Shown one piece after another: positions 16,960 through 26,164 of a DNA stretch of 35,217 bases. Numbering within the stretch: the first letter of the stretch is position 1; every line of letters starts with the position of its first letter. The notes beneath the pieces were generated by a model. That model was not told the DNA's origin, made no database searches, and was given only the letters and a program-made list of their open reading frames with translations. The position numbers and the translations under genes are program-made. The stretch covers positions 1,828-37,044 of the forward strand of contig PLLX01000172.1 of assembly GCA_003141415.1 (NCBI GenBank). The letters are read 5' to 3'. Source of the stretch: Bacteroidales bacterium. Lineage in GTDB: Bacteria; Bacteroidota; Bacteroidia; Bacteroidales; VadinHA17.

Positions 16960-18732
16960 TTAAAATCTTACATACGCTTTTAAAGTTGCATATTTCTGAC
17001 CTTTATTCGAGCCATTGGGACGAATGGTATAGGTCCCCACTTTTGCTGGCACAATAAACACTTCAGCATAATGAACAACAAACGGTTCAAAAGTATTTAC
17101 AGGACTTTCGACAACCACTTTATCGCCTTCTACTAAACAAATCACAGAGACCCCATGACTGGTATCATGTTCTACCTTTTTGGTGAACCAGTGACGACGG
17201 GTTTCGATAAACTCCAGTTCATGCAATCCGGTACTTTCTTCTACCCAGCCATCGCCTTCAGCAACCACTTTAATATCGTTCACCAGGCAGTTTTGTGTCC
17301 ATTCGGTAGTCCGGTCCCATTGAATAACTTTTTTCCCATGTTCGATGTTAATTGGTCGCGGTTTTCCATCGAGCCCCATACGACCCCAATCCCAAAGTTT
17401 GAAGGTAAAAATGAAAGGAGTTGCACTTATTTCAAGTACCATACTGTTTTTCCCCGAGCAATGAACTGTTCCCGCTGGAATAAGAAAATGGTCATGCTTT
17501 TTTACCTGCCATGTTTGCACATGTTTTTCTTCCTCGAATGATTTTCCTCCAGCCTGCGCTTTTTCGAGTTCGTTCATTATGGCTTCCGGATTTATTCCTT
17601 TGCGAAGACCCAGGTAAACAATTGCGTCCTTTTCAGCGTCCATAATATAATAGCTCTCGTCCTGGGTGTAATGCATACCGAATTTTTCATGAATATATTC
17701 GGTTGTTGGATGAACCTGCAAACTAAGGTTGCCTCCGTCCATCGTATCCAGAAAATCGAAACGAATAGGGAATTCATCGCCAAAACGTCCATAAACCGGA
17801 TCACCCAACAACTCCTTCGGATGCCTGAATACCAGGTTGATGGATGGTATTTCAATCACATCGTTACCAAACTTAAGCAACAGACTGTTCTCTTCAGGGA
17901 CACAATTGAAACACCATGCATAATTAGTGGCAGAAACATCCAAATTACAAACCTCTTTCATCCATTGACCGCCCCAGGGTCCGGGATCAAAAAACGGAAC
18001 CACACTAAATGGTCGGCTGATGGCAATTCTCAATCCTTCAAGAATTGCCTTTCCTTTTACCATTTTTGGTTCGTCTTTTTTGTTTGTATCAAGCAGAAAA
18101 TCCCATCTGTCGAACAACGTCTTTTTCAACCGATCACAAACACGCCAATCCACAAAATATCCTTGCTTATAGAGTAACATCCAGTCGACTGAATTGCGGT
18201 TATTAACGCCAAGATTATCAACCAAATGTTGACGCATTCTCAACTGAATTTCCCAACGGGCCATGTCGGCGTAGACCAGCAAATCAGGATTCGGGAACAG
18301 TAATACAGCTCCAATCCCATAAATCAGGATCACGCCTTCCTTTTCCGATTCAATTTTACTCTGAACGGACATAACCTTTTCAGGATCGAAAAAGGCATTC
18401 ATGGTCAATCGTGTAAGGAACCCAAAAATACGATCTTTGGTTAGATCCGGGAAAACCAGTTTTTTAATTTCTTCTTCAGGCAACATGTATTCCGAAGCTT
18501 GAATAAAACGGGTATGTACCAAACCGTCCTCAAGATTAGAAATCAATTCCTCGTGGATTACACCTTGATAGGTTTCTATCACAACAATTTTCTTCGTTTT
18601 TTTGATTGAATTAATAGCCACATTCAATTCAGCCACAATCCCATCCCACCCATTAATTACTTTGTAGGTTTCGTCCTTCACTTCGACAACAGGTGTTTTA
18701 TTGAATTCTGAGGGCTTTTTCAAATAATTCAT
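16960..18732 (-). CDS. Class I mannose-6-phosphate isomerase with a long kinase-like N-terminal region
   Basis: About 590 aa from the ATG at 18732; a TTG at 18744 is a less likely start. The C-terminal half is a type I phosphomannose isomerase: LSLQVHPTTEYIHEKFG with metal-ligand-type His341, then FLIPAGTVHC, VLEISATPF and KLWDWGR. These enzymes convert mannose-6-phosphate to fructose-6-phosphate. The first ~280 residues are not part of classical ManA (about 300-400 aa). They contain a KKIVVIETYQG strand, YGIGAVLL, DMARWEIQLRMRQHL and DWRVCDRLK, which resemble a uridine-kinase/P-loop-type fold without a Walker A lysine loop. This region may be regulatory. The gene sits 23-35 bp after the ROK kinase and 10 bp before the cupin isomerase. 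Confidence 0.85.
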   Translation of the reverse strand: MNYLKKPSEFNKTPVVEVKDETYKVINGWDGIVAELNVAINSIKKTKKIVVIETYQGVIHEELISNLEDGLVHTRFIQASEYMLPEEEIKKLVFPDLTKDRIFGFLTRLTMNAFFDPEKVMSVQSKIESEKEGVILIYGIGAVLLFPNPDLLVYADMARWEIQLRMRQHLVDNLGVNNRNSVDWMLLYKQGYFVDWRVCDRLKKTLFDRWDFLLDTNKKDEPKMVKGKAILEGLRIAISRPFSVVPFFDPGPWGGQWMKEVCNLDVSATNYAWCFNCVPEENSLLLKFGNDVIEIPSINLVFRHPKELLGDPVYGRFGDEFPIRFDFLDTMDGGNLSLQVHPTTEYIHEKFGMHYTQDESYYIMDAEKDAIVYLGLRKGINPEAIMNELEKAQAGGKSFEEEKHVQTWQVKKHDHFLIPAGTVHCSGKNSMVLEISATPFIFTFKLWDWGRMGLDGKPRPINIEHGKKVIQWDRTTEWTQNCLVNDIKVVAEGDGWVEESTGLHELEFIETRRHWFTKKVEHDTSHGVSVICLVEGDKVVVESPVNTFEPFVVHYAEVFIVPAKVGTYTIRPNGSNKGQKYATLKAYVRF

Positions 18733-18767
18733 AGCTAAAACCAAATTTATTTTTTCGATTATTTCAA

Positions 18768-19718
18768 TTACCTAATATCCAATGAAACGCGGACCATGTA
18801 ATCAGCTCCAAACAATGCAGCCGAATCGGGATACTGAGCTTCAACCAATTTTACTTTTCCCCAGGGAGTCCATGCATATTGATTAATGCGGCTTTGAAGT
18901 TCAGGCATAATGACTGAACCACTTTTTATGATTCCTCCACTGATTATGATCATTTCAGGATCAAAAGCATGAATCATGCTAATTATCCCTGAAGACCAAA
19001 CCGAATAACAATGATCGAGTATTTCAGATGCCAGGATGTCATTATTTATTGAATTCCGAAATAAGGCTTCGTAGTCAAGCAGGTTTTCGTGCTTTAGGGA
19101 ACTGGATTCATAGCCAGGATTTGTCTTGATCAATTGGGGCAATCTCCAGCTTGCTGCTTCTGACTCCATACAACACTTATTTCCGCAGGTGCAGAGAGTA
19201 CCCCGGTGGTTCACAGTTAAGTGGCCGCACAAATTCCCAGCCTGGAAATGCTTCCCTTTTAAAAGTTTTCCTTCAATCAGTACAGCCGAACCAATACCTG
19301 TCCCTAGGGTAACCATGACGATGTTTTCACAGCCCCGCCCTGCACCAAACTGCCATTCACCCAACAATGCGAGACGTGCATCGTTTTCGACATAAAGTGG
19401 CCAGGCCCATTTATCCCAAGCCCAGGCAACCAAATCTGTATCTGATACGTCATCATATTTTTTGTTGGTTGATAATATCTTATTTTTTGAAGAATCAACC
19501 AGTCCCGGAAATGAAAAACCAATGCCCAGGATATCAGTTAAAGCAAGCTGATTTGCCATCATTAATTCATCAATAGCAATTTCCAGGACAGGAGTATGAG
19601 CTTTCAGGCCTGTTGACGATTGAGCCTGTAATTCCTTCCGGTCAATCAGTTCACCGTTGTTCAGCAGTCCAATTTTGATGATTGTTCCACCCAAATCGAT
19701 GGCGATGGTAAACTTCAT
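18768..19718 (-). CDS. ROK family sugar kinase
   Basis: 316 aa, full length for a ROK kinase. The phosphate-binding loop is DLGGT (8-12). ENDAR (111-115) supplies the catalytic Asp113. GTGIGS (139-144) follows. The zinc/ROK signature is GNLCGH (His166) with CTCGNKCC (176-183), then MESEAAS. The kinase phosphorylates a hexose or N-acetylhexosamine at the expense of ATP in the cytoplasm. It lies between the sugar porter (31 bp) and the mannose-6-phosphate isomerase, so it most likely makes the hexose-6-phosphate used by the isomerases of this operon. It lacks the N-terminal helix-turn-helix of NagC/Mlc-type ROK regulators. Confidence 0.88.
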   Translation of the reverse strand: MKFTIAIDLGGTIIKIGLLNNGELIDRKELQAQSSTGLKAHTPVLEIAIDELMMANQLALTDILGIGFSFPGLVDSSKNKILSTNKKYDDVSDTDLVAWAWDKWAWPLYVENDARLALLGEWQFGAGRGCENIVMVTLGTGIGSAVLIEGKLLKGKHFQAGNLCGHLTVNHRGTLCTCGNKCCMESEAASWRLPQLIKTNPGYESSSLKHENLLDYEALFRNSINNDILASEILDHCYSVWSSGIISMIHAFDPEMIIISGGIIKSGSVIMPELQSRINQYAWTPWGKVKLVEAQYPDSAALFGADYMVRVSLDIR

Positions 19719-19749
19719 ATTTCTAAGTTAGATGACTTCATTTCAAGAG

Positions 19750-21074
19750 TTATTTTTCTGAAAATTCCCTTTCCAGTTCTTCCAATGTTTTTCCTTTGGT
19801 TTCATGAACATATCTCCATACATAAATGAGATTGGCCAGACAGATCATTGCAAATATCAGAAATGTTATTCCACCACTTAGCTTTTCAAGCATAACAGGA
19901 AATGAGATGGTCACGATTGTGCAGGCAATCCAGAGAGCAACAATAGCAACCGACATACCTTTGCTTCGTAGGCGATTCGGAAACAATTCAGTAGCAACTA
20001 CCCAAATAGCTGGTCCCAGTGACGCGGCAAAAAAAGCAATATATCCTAGAATAAACAGAAGGACCAGTATACCTGAAGTCTGCTTAAAAGAAACAATACT
20101 GAGAGGCCGGAAAGCATGAGGGCCATTCCGGTTGAACCGATCAGGATCAACATTTTACGGCCGGAACGATCGATAAGTGCCATTGCCACCAGAGTAAAAA
20201 TTAGATTTGTACTGCCAATCGCAATTGTCTGTAATAATGCTGAATTGTTTGACTGACCTACATTGGCAAAGATCTTCGGTGCATAATACATAATAGTATT
20301 GATTCCGGTTATTTGCTGAAACACGGCAAGTATAATTCCAATAAATAAAAGGGGTCTTACTTTTGGTCCGAATAGCTCACGGTAGGTTGATTCTTCCTGA
20401 ACTTTGAGAGTACTTTCAATTTCATGTAATTCTGAGTTGGCTAATTCTTCTCCGGAAGTCTTAAGTAACACAGCAAGAGCTGCATCGGTTCGCTTATGGG
20501 CTACAAGCCAGCGTGGACTTTCAGGGACCAGAAACAGACAGAAAAACAACAAAATTGTCGGAGCTGCCATTACAAGCAACATCCAACGCCAGTTATTCAC
20601 TCCTGTATCAGCTAAGAGATAATTGCTGAAAAATGCAACCTGGATACCAACTACTACTGCCAGCTGATTCATTGAAACAAGGGTTCCGCGGTATTTTGCA
20701 GGAGCAAGTTCGGCAATGTACATAGGTGAGAGAATTGAGGCTACTCCAACAGCCAGGCCACCTAAAACACGTGAAAAAACAAAAAATGTGAGCATATGTG
20801 CTGATGCACTGGCGACTGCAGAAATAAAAAATAGTATTGCCGCAATCATAAGAACCTTTTTCCGGCCATAATAATCGCCGGCTTTCCCCGCAATATATAC
20901 TCCGGCGATACATCCAAACAAAAGAGTGCTTACTGTCCACCCCAGTCCTGCCTCAGACAAGCCAAAATAAGGTTGTATAAAATTAATGGTTCCCGAGATA
21001 ACAGCTGTATCGAACCCAAATAAAAGTCCTCCCAATGCTGCAACTACCGATATTAAAACTACGTATCCTTTCAT
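19750..21074 (-). pseudogene. MFS sugar porter (XylE/GLUT-like) broken by one frameshift
   Basis: The first part (21074 to about 20085) encodes GGLLFGFDTAVISGTI, GRKKVLMIAA, RVLGGLAVGVAS, the PESPRWL motif and QQITGINTIMYYAP, all of the sugar porter family (2.A.1.1). At 20083-20095 (CTTAAAAGAAAC on the plus strand) the frame slips by one base and would run to a stop at 20046 after an unrelated tail. The other frame continues the family sequence: KQTSGILVLLFILGYIAFF, AIWVVATELFPNRLRSKG, then HETKGKTLEELE to a stop at 19750. Correcting one base gives about 441 aa, a normal length. The remainder is intact, so this is either a recent mutation or a sequencing/assembly error. No slippery heptamer is in the right frame. 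Confidence 0.88.
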
Positions 21075-21171
21075 TTAAATGTATTTTAAATGTTGAATTC
21101 AATATTAGATTTTTGACAATAATCAAAACCATAGAAAATTAATATCTCTCCACTTTTAAGTATAACCCTTT

Positions 21172-21747
21172 TCATTTTAAACAATCGACAAGTACCGGTG
21201 CTCCATCAATCTCAAATAATCGGGCAGAAAAGCCGTTCACAGCAATTTCCTCGTAATCATGGCCTGACTCTGAAGGCCAGCAGGCTCCGACAATCAGATT
21301 TTCTTTTCCTATGTTAGCCAACCGATGCGCAATGTTGCCTCCAATATAATGAAGACTCCCGGGGTATACTTTTTCCGCCCTGGTATTTCGGAGGCGATCC
21401 ATTAAAATCAATATTCCTTTTCCTTGAACTCCCCAGTAAAACTCGGCTGAATCAGCCTGAAGATGAAAATGTCCTTTTGTCATAAAATACTCGTTACCAA
21501 CTTTCCCGGGCATAATGGTCGAAGTCCCAAAGAATAATCCGCCGGGAGAACCCTCAGGTATTGGCATCCAGGTTTGCACTGTATATACCACAGTTTCTGA
21601 ATCCATTTTATCAAATGTTTTCACGTCCAGATAAACTCCATTTAAGTCCTTGAGTTTCCGAATCTGATTGATAATTGGGGCTCCTTTTAGATGATAATTA
21701 GTCAATCTGAGCTCAACAGGTGAATTGATGATTTCTAATCGCTTCAT
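21172..21747 (-). CDS. Cupin-type glucose-6-phosphate isomerase, canonical copy
   Basis: 191 aa, matching the ~190 aa of archaeal cupin phosphoglucose isomerase. The motif GHFHLQADSAEFYWGVQGKG gives His93, His95 and Glu102, and SLHYIGGNIAHR gives His141. Ligand spacing equals that of the Pyrococcus furiosus enzyme (His88, His90, Glu97, His136), so metal-dependent interconversion of glucose-6-phosphate and fructose-6-phosphate is likely. It begins 27 bp after the GntR regulator and is the first enzyme of the operon. The TPP-like FFGTSTIMPGKVG region just before the motif is also typical of the family. Confidence 0.88.
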   Translation of the reverse strand: MKRLEIINSPVELRLTNYHLKGAPIINQIRKLKDLNGVYLDVKTFDKMDSETVVYTVQTWMPIPEGSPGGLFFGTSTIMPGKVGNEYFMTKGHFHLQADSAEFYWGVQGKGILILMDRLRNTRAEKVYPGSLHYIGGNIAHRLANIGKENLIVGACWPSESGHDYEEIAVNGFSARLFEIDGAPVLVDCLK

Positions 21748-21774
21748 TTCTATTTGGATAAATATCTTAATTAA

Positions 21775-22788
21775 TCAGAATGATTTTCTCTGGTGCATCA
21801 GAAATGGATTATCAATTTTCAGTTTCTTATGGTTCAGAATCATTTCAGCCATGCTTTTTCCCATTCGGGCAAAATCGGTCGAAATGGTTGTAATTCCTGA
21901 TGCTACTATTCCTTTCAGTGGTGTTTCATTGTAGGAAACAATTCCTATTGTTTTACCCAGATTAAGCTTATGATCAATTGAATAACGAACCAGAAATTCC
22001 AGATCGCGATCATCGACCACCACAAAAGCATCACCAGTTTTGATTTCAAACGATCTGATATCGTTTACCACTTCAACGGAAACGGGATGCTGCTTGCAAA
22101 AATCGCGGAAACCTCTCATCAAATCACGGAAATGTGACTTCTCCTGGCGGATCACAAGAACCATTCTCTGATATTTACTTACAAGTGCCGAATTGTTTTT
22201 CATAATACGATAAATATCCCTCTCAAAATCCTGACAAACGTAAGGATAAAGATCTTTATATTTTTTTCGCCCCAGATCTAAGATAAACACCTTGCCAGCA
22301 GGCAGTCTGTCGATCACTTTAAAAGCTTCCGGATGATCAATGGGCATAATCACATATTCTGAATATTCACCGATAGAACCCTCGATAATGGTCTGAAACA
22401 TTTTCAGGTTGTTGTGATGGAAGAAGATTTGTTCATTGCCATCCTTATTCAATGAAGCTTTAAAAGCATCGTACAGATCCTCCTTATACGCGGTCAAATG
22501 ATCAAAAACTAATAATATCCTGTGTTTGAAATCTGTATTTTCTTTTAAAATAAAATATCCTTTCCCCACCTGCGACGTGATTATTCCTTTTGATTTTAAT
22601 TCATTATAGGCTGTTAGAATTGTATCCTGAGACAAACCATATTGCTTGCAAAGCATATTCAGAGATGGAATCTTATCTCCTTTTTTCAACTCTCCTGCTT
22701 CTATTTTTTGTTTTATAGCTTCAATGATCTGCCGGTATTTCGGAGTCACCTTATTATCTTCAAACTGAATATTAATACTATTTTTCAT
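21775..22788 (-). CDS. GntR family transcriptional regulator with sugar-binding-protein-like C-terminal domain
   Basis: 337 aa. Residues ~12-80 are a GntR winged helix: PKYRQIIEAIKQKIEAGELK, GDKIPSLNMLC, GLSQDTILTAYNELKSKGII and VGKGYFI. The rest resembles the LacI/periplasmic-binding-protein fold rather than FadR or UbiC domains: RILLVFDHL, YVIMPIDHPEAF, VFILDL, GDAFVVVDDRDL, TIGIVSYNETPLKGIVASGI, then ISTDFARMGKSMAEMIL. Bacteroidota use this architecture for local sugar regulators such as the fucose and rhamnose systems. It is the first gene of the operon, 27 bp before the cupin isomerase, and probably regulates it in response to the sugar or its phosphate. Confidence 0.87.
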   Translation of the reverse strand: MKNSINIQFEDNKVTPKYRQIIEAIKQKIEAGELKKGDKIPSLNMLCKQYGLSQDTILTAYNELKSKGIITSQVGKGYFILKENTDFKHRILLVFDHLTAYKEDLYDAFKASLNKDGNEQIFFHHNNLKMFQTIIEGSIGEYSEYVIMPIDHPEAFKVIDRLPAGKVFILDLGRKKYKDLYPYVCQDFERDIYRIMKNNSALVSKYQRMVLVIRQEKSHFRDLMRGFRDFCKQHPVSVEVVNDIRSFEIKTGDAFVVVDDRDLEFLVRYSIDHKLNLGKTIGIVSYNETPLKGIVASGITTISTDFARMGKSMAEMILNHKKLKIDNPFLMHQRKSF

Positions 22789-22799
22789 TAATACTTCTG

Positions 22800-22825
22800 G
22801 GTAGTACTATGCAATATTAGTAATT
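22800..22825 (-). promoter_or_regulatory. Possible promoter/operator of the sugar operon
   Basis: Just upstream of the regulator gene is the perfect 8-bp palindrome TAGTACTA (22802-22809). Next to it the minus strand has TAATATTG, one mismatch from the -7 consensus TAnnTTTG. A palindrome overlapping the promoter is a reasonable place for GntR autoregulation. No second copy was found elsewhere in the operon, so support is weak. Confidence 0.35.
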
Positions 22826-22855
22826 ATATTTATATAATATATCAGTGTATTAAAA

Positions 22856-23357
22856 TTAATTTGAAAATTGACTACAAAATAAAAGTGTCTTTCCATCGTT
22901 TAAAAAGTAAGCTGAGATATTTTCAATTAATTTAAATTTGAACCGCTGGATAAGATCAATAAAAAGTGAGACATTAGTAAACAATAACAAATGCTGAGAA
23001 TATAGGAATAAAAGTACATATTGTAGATGGAGTCTTAGGATGGATAACAAGTGTTTCCATCGGATTATTGTTAGGAGCATTCGCTACTGTAATTGTCAAT
23101 AAGGTATCTAAAGTAGCAATGGATACATATGTGCCTAAAAAAGAGAACCAGATGTTCGTTGGAATCTATGAAAAAATTCGGCATCCACAAGCTATTGCTG
23201 ATGTGACCTATTGGTGGAAAAAATGGTCAAAATGACCGCCTAAGACCGGAGCAAAAAGATGTAAGGTTTTTCTTGGACGAGACACTTGTAAAATATGTCA
23301 GAAGCCTAAAGCATGGAGAAGTTTATAATCCATTCGCTAAGTATCTAAATGCTGAGG
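22856..23357. other. Coding remnants between the sugar operon and the lipoprotein gene
   Basis: No intact gene is present. On the minus strand, about 22990-22856 reads NVSLFIDLIQRFKFKLIENI then FLNDGKTLLFCSQ to a stop; it looks like the C-terminus of some protein, family not recognised. On the plus strand, 22988-23236 is the membrane-methyltransferase-like remnant listed separately. From 23250 to 23340 a plus frame reads FFLDETLVKYVRSLKHGEVY, which also looks like former coding sequence. Three unrelated fragments in 500 bp indicate repeated deletion or recombination. Confidence 0.5.
22988..23236 (+). pseudogene. Remnant of an isoprenylcysteine methyltransferase-like membrane protein
   Basis: The frame has a hydrophobic segment (LGWITSVSIGLLLGAFATVI), then VPKKENQMFVGIYEKIRHPQ and a Trp-rich end before a stop. 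The GIY-x-x-IRHPQA pattern resembles the conserved (G)PYR-x-xRHP motif of membrane-bound ICMT/PEMT-type methyltransferases. No start codon or N-terminal membrane segments are present, and the C-terminal SAM-binding part is missing. Identification is tentative. Confidence 0.35.
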
Positions 23358-24758
23358 CTATTTTATACTTTCCTTGGCAAGCTTTAAGGCGGTTGTCGTG
23401 GTATAGTATTTAGTCATCATCCCAGGTACTTCCCATTCCGGTAATTTACCTGCCTTAAGATATTCAAGAAATTTTGCGGTAACCTGGCCGAAATGCTCTT
23501 CGTGACTCACCCTGTACTTTTCAGGAATATTTATCCTGAGAGCACCGGAATTTACAGCCTCTATCCGAAGACTGTCATAAGGGAGTGTCTTAAATACTTC
23601 CTGTAATTCTGAAGAGAAGTCCTTGATAGATAAACCTTTAATATGATCGATATATAATGTGGGCACAAATTTTTCCTCAGCACCCTGCTTTATGATAAGA
23701 TCACATTTTGTTCCATGCATTACCGAATAATGAGTATCGCCTCCTCCGGGGGGAGCCTGATATTTCCACTCAACTGAAATCTTTGCAAAAATCCCTTTAA
23801 TCTGGTATACCATTTCACCGTTTGCAAAAACATTCAGCTTACCGTCTTTTACATCTTTCTTAAGATACTCCGGAACGTCATCTAGTCCCGTAACATTTTT
23901 GAACTCTTCCATGGAAATAGATGTAGACCATCTCCTGGCGCTTAACATAGTTATATCTGACGGATGCAGAATCTGCCCGGGGAAACATTCCCACTGGACA
24001 AGGTCAACAAGGTGTGTCGTCACATCAACTATTCCTTCTCCCTGCTGCTGAACATCAAAATACCAGGCTGGGCGAAGCAATGTAGTACCTGATATAATCT
24101 TTGCAAAATGATGTATACTTATTTTGGTTACAGCAGGTTCTTCTTTAGATCCTGCAGTTAAAGTGCCGAAAACTTTAGTATTTTCAGACAGAAGTTTCTG
24201 GAGGATTGTGGTCACCTCATACCTCTCAGTCATGATATCGTATAAGAGAACTCCTTTCTCTCTTGCTGTTTTAAAAGAAGCTTCCAACGTGGGAAAATCG
24301 TCAGGACTGATTATCATAGGCTTATCTGCCAGAACATTCAGACCCGCATTGACCGATTTCGTTATATATTCGGCTTTTTTCCTATTATTCCCTGATAAAA
24401 CCACAACATTTCCTGCTTTCTCAGCCAACATTTTTTCAAAGAAATCAGGACCAGTATAAACTATCTCATTCCATGAAGTTGGATTTTCAGGTCGGCTGTT
24501 GTACGACTTTATCCTGTCGAGATGCTGTAGGTAATCAGTTCCTTCAGGAGCATATACATGAACATCAGGAGAAACCTTATCATACATAATCTTCTGGACG
24601 AGCGCAGCATGAAAATGTCCTGGATCAACTGTGATTAATTTTACCTGATAGGTCTTTTCCATTTTAACTTCTGATTTGGTAATCTGTTGTCTGGAGCCAC
24701 TTATTCCACAAGAAGTTAAAATCATTACAGAAAATAGAAATAAAAATATTCTTCTCAT
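23358..24758 (-). CDS. Gfo/Idh/MocA-type lipoprotein with putative oxidoreductase C-terminal domain
   Basis: About 466 aa from the ATG at 24758. That start gives a lipoprotein signal peptide (RRIFLFLFSVMILTSC), whereas an upstream in-frame ATG at 24857 would lie ahead of the likely promoter and bury the signal. After lipidation at the LTSC cysteine the protein would be on the periplasmic side. Rossmann-type segments (VKLITVDPGHFHAALVQK, VVVLSGNNRKKAEYI, NVLADKPM) are followed by a large C-terminal domain with HLVDLVQWECFPGQ, the PF16490-type oxidoreductase tail. DKPM replaces the family's EKP. The substrate is unknown. It stands alone between decayed regions and appears intact. Confidence 0.8.
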   Translation of the reverse strand: MRRIFLFLFSVMILTSCGISGSRQQITKSEVKMEKTYQVKLITVDPGHFHAALVQKIMYDKVSPDVHVYAPEGTDYLQHLDRIKSYNSRPENPTSWNEIVYTGPDFFEKMLAEKAGNVVVLSGNNRKKAEYITKSVNAGLNVLADKPMIISPDDFPTLEASFKTAREKGVLLYDIMTERYEVTTILQKLLSENTKVFGTLTAGSKEEPAVTKISIHHFAKIISGTTLLRPAWYFDVQQQGEGIVDVTTHLVDLVQWECFPGQILHPSDITMLSARRWSTSISMEEFKNVTGLDDVPEYLKKDVKDGKLNVFANGEMVYQIKGIFAKISVEWKYQAPPGGGDTHYSVMHGTKCDLIIKQGAEEKFVPTLYIDHIKGLSIKDFSSELQEVFKTLPYDSLRIEAVNSGALRINIPEKYRVSHEEHFGQVTAKFLEYLKAGKLPEWEVPGMMTKYYTTTTALKLAKESIK

Positions 24759-24836
24759 TTTTCTAAAAATTTCCAATAATCGACTTCTGTACACACCCTT
24801 TAATTTGAGCCGTTTAAAGTCGAAATCCATTAATTT

Positions 24837-24844
24837 CAAAGGTA
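24837..24844 (-). promoter_or_regulatory. -7 element upstream of the Gfo/Idh lipoprotein gene
   Basis: TACCTTTG on the minus strand matches TAnnTTTG perfectly and lies about 80 bases before the ATG at 24758. No clear TTTG is at the right distance upstream. A CTTTGCG direct repeat (24868-24883) lies nearby. It supports the shorter start. Confidence 0.45.
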
Positions 24845-24905
24845 GGAAAGAAACCATGTATAGACTGCTTTGCGCTCTTTGCGTTTTCTCTTCCTACACA
24901 ACGCG

Positions 24906-25012
24906 AGTCTGTCTAATAACTAAGTTGAACGCTTCTTATCCTTGGGTACCTATCCGAACAATTCATCAAATAATCGATTCTGGGAGACTTAATTTTAGTT
25001 ATTAGACAGTCT
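24906..25012. repeat. 107-bp MITE-like element with 18-bp terminal inverted repeats
   Basis: AGTCTGTCTAATAACTAA (24906-24923) is inverted as TTAGTTATTAGACAGTCT (24995-25012) with one mismatch in 18. The 71-bp interior codes for nothing recognisable. The ends look like insertion-sequence termini, so this is either a miniature inverted-repeat element or an IS that has lost its interior. It lies directly beside the IS5-like remnant. No target duplication was identified. Confidence 0.6.
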
Positions 25013-25134
25013 GACTGTCATAGTTTTTACAATACCACCTGTATCATATTACTGTGATACGACAAACACTGCCCATTTATCTGTACTTGACTACTTTAGT
25101 TGATCCTTATTAATACGTGTTTTTCATTACTTCA

Positions 25135-26106
25135 TTAGCGTTGGATATTTACCGGAGACAAAATAAGTGTCTGGTAAATCCAGCGAAAAATTAAGTTGAG
25201 TATTTCGTCTTTCTTTAACCTCATCCATTTCCTCATATTATATGCTGTAGCTGCCAGTAATGTATTAATCTTATCTCCTGCAGTGCCACTGAGGTAATTT
25301 CTTATCATTCTGTGATCATATTTCAGGTGTGATATAAGTCCCTCTATTCCAGCCCTTGACCGGCATCTCTCTTCACGTTTCTTTTTCAAATAGTAATTTT
25401 CTCCCTTGAGCATCTTTGGCATTACTATATCCACACCCAGTATTCCTACTTTGACTTTATAACCCTTGTCAACGATCGCTTTCTTGATTTTACCTCCTGT
25501 AAGTTCCCTTACCTGTTCCAATTGCGGTTCTAAAGTATGTCCATCGTATGCATTTCCATCAATTGCCATTGCTCCAACAATAATCCCTGATCCCCTGGTA
25601 TATGTGAATGAGCTCTTATTCCCAAACTCATACTGTTTATGCTCTTTCCCTTTTGATATACAAAGTACTTCCGGCTCATGTATGCTGTATACCTTATTCT
25701 TGTCTTCTTTCTGCTGTGTCAGTACCCTGTATAAAACATCAAATTCCTCCATGTATGACTTCGGTATCGGATTAAGCTGATTAACCAGATCCTGATAAAT
25801 TTTGAATGCTATCCGATGAAGCTTTTCTGGGCCTTGATGTGTTTCTTCATGTTCTTTGGTTTCCTCGCAAAGCGAAGCTGTTGCTTTAATTTCCGGATTT
25901 CAAAAGTATAGGTCCGTTTAAGCTTTATATCCTCTTTCTTTGCAATCCTTTTACAATGTTCTATCACTTTTCCCGTAAGCTTCCGGTCTATGGGGAAGGT
26001 GATGTTCTTCTCCTGAACTGTCGTATCGACCCTTACCTCTTTTACTTCTTTGCGGATAATATTGAAAAACTCATTATCATTCTTCAAATCAAAGTGCACC
26101 ATTTGA
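25135..26106 (-). pseudogene. IS5-like transposase remnant, N-terminally truncated and frameshifted
   Basis: The first frame (26102-25809) has VRVDTTVQEKNITFPIDRKL, the first catalytic Asp region of IS5-type DDE transposases. After a one-base slip at about 25822-25829 the next frame continues EKLHRIAFKIYQDLVNQL, YSIHEPEVLCISKGKEHKQY, VDKGYKV and RAGIEGLISHLKYDHRM, which includes the final Glu region, to a stop at 25135. The usual ~120-residue N-terminal part is absent before 26106. GAAAAG at the slip is too short for a convincing programmed site. The element is presumed dead. Confidence 0.8.
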
Positions 26107-26164
26107 TATCATAAGTTAAGGTATGGTTGTGTAAAGATATTTAAAATTATTTCATAATTCATTT

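Noticed and set aside
25822-25829. GAAAAG in the IS5-like transposase as a programmed frameshift site
   Set aside because: Only four A residues and not a canonical heptamer; the copy is also N-terminally truncated, so mutation is more likely.
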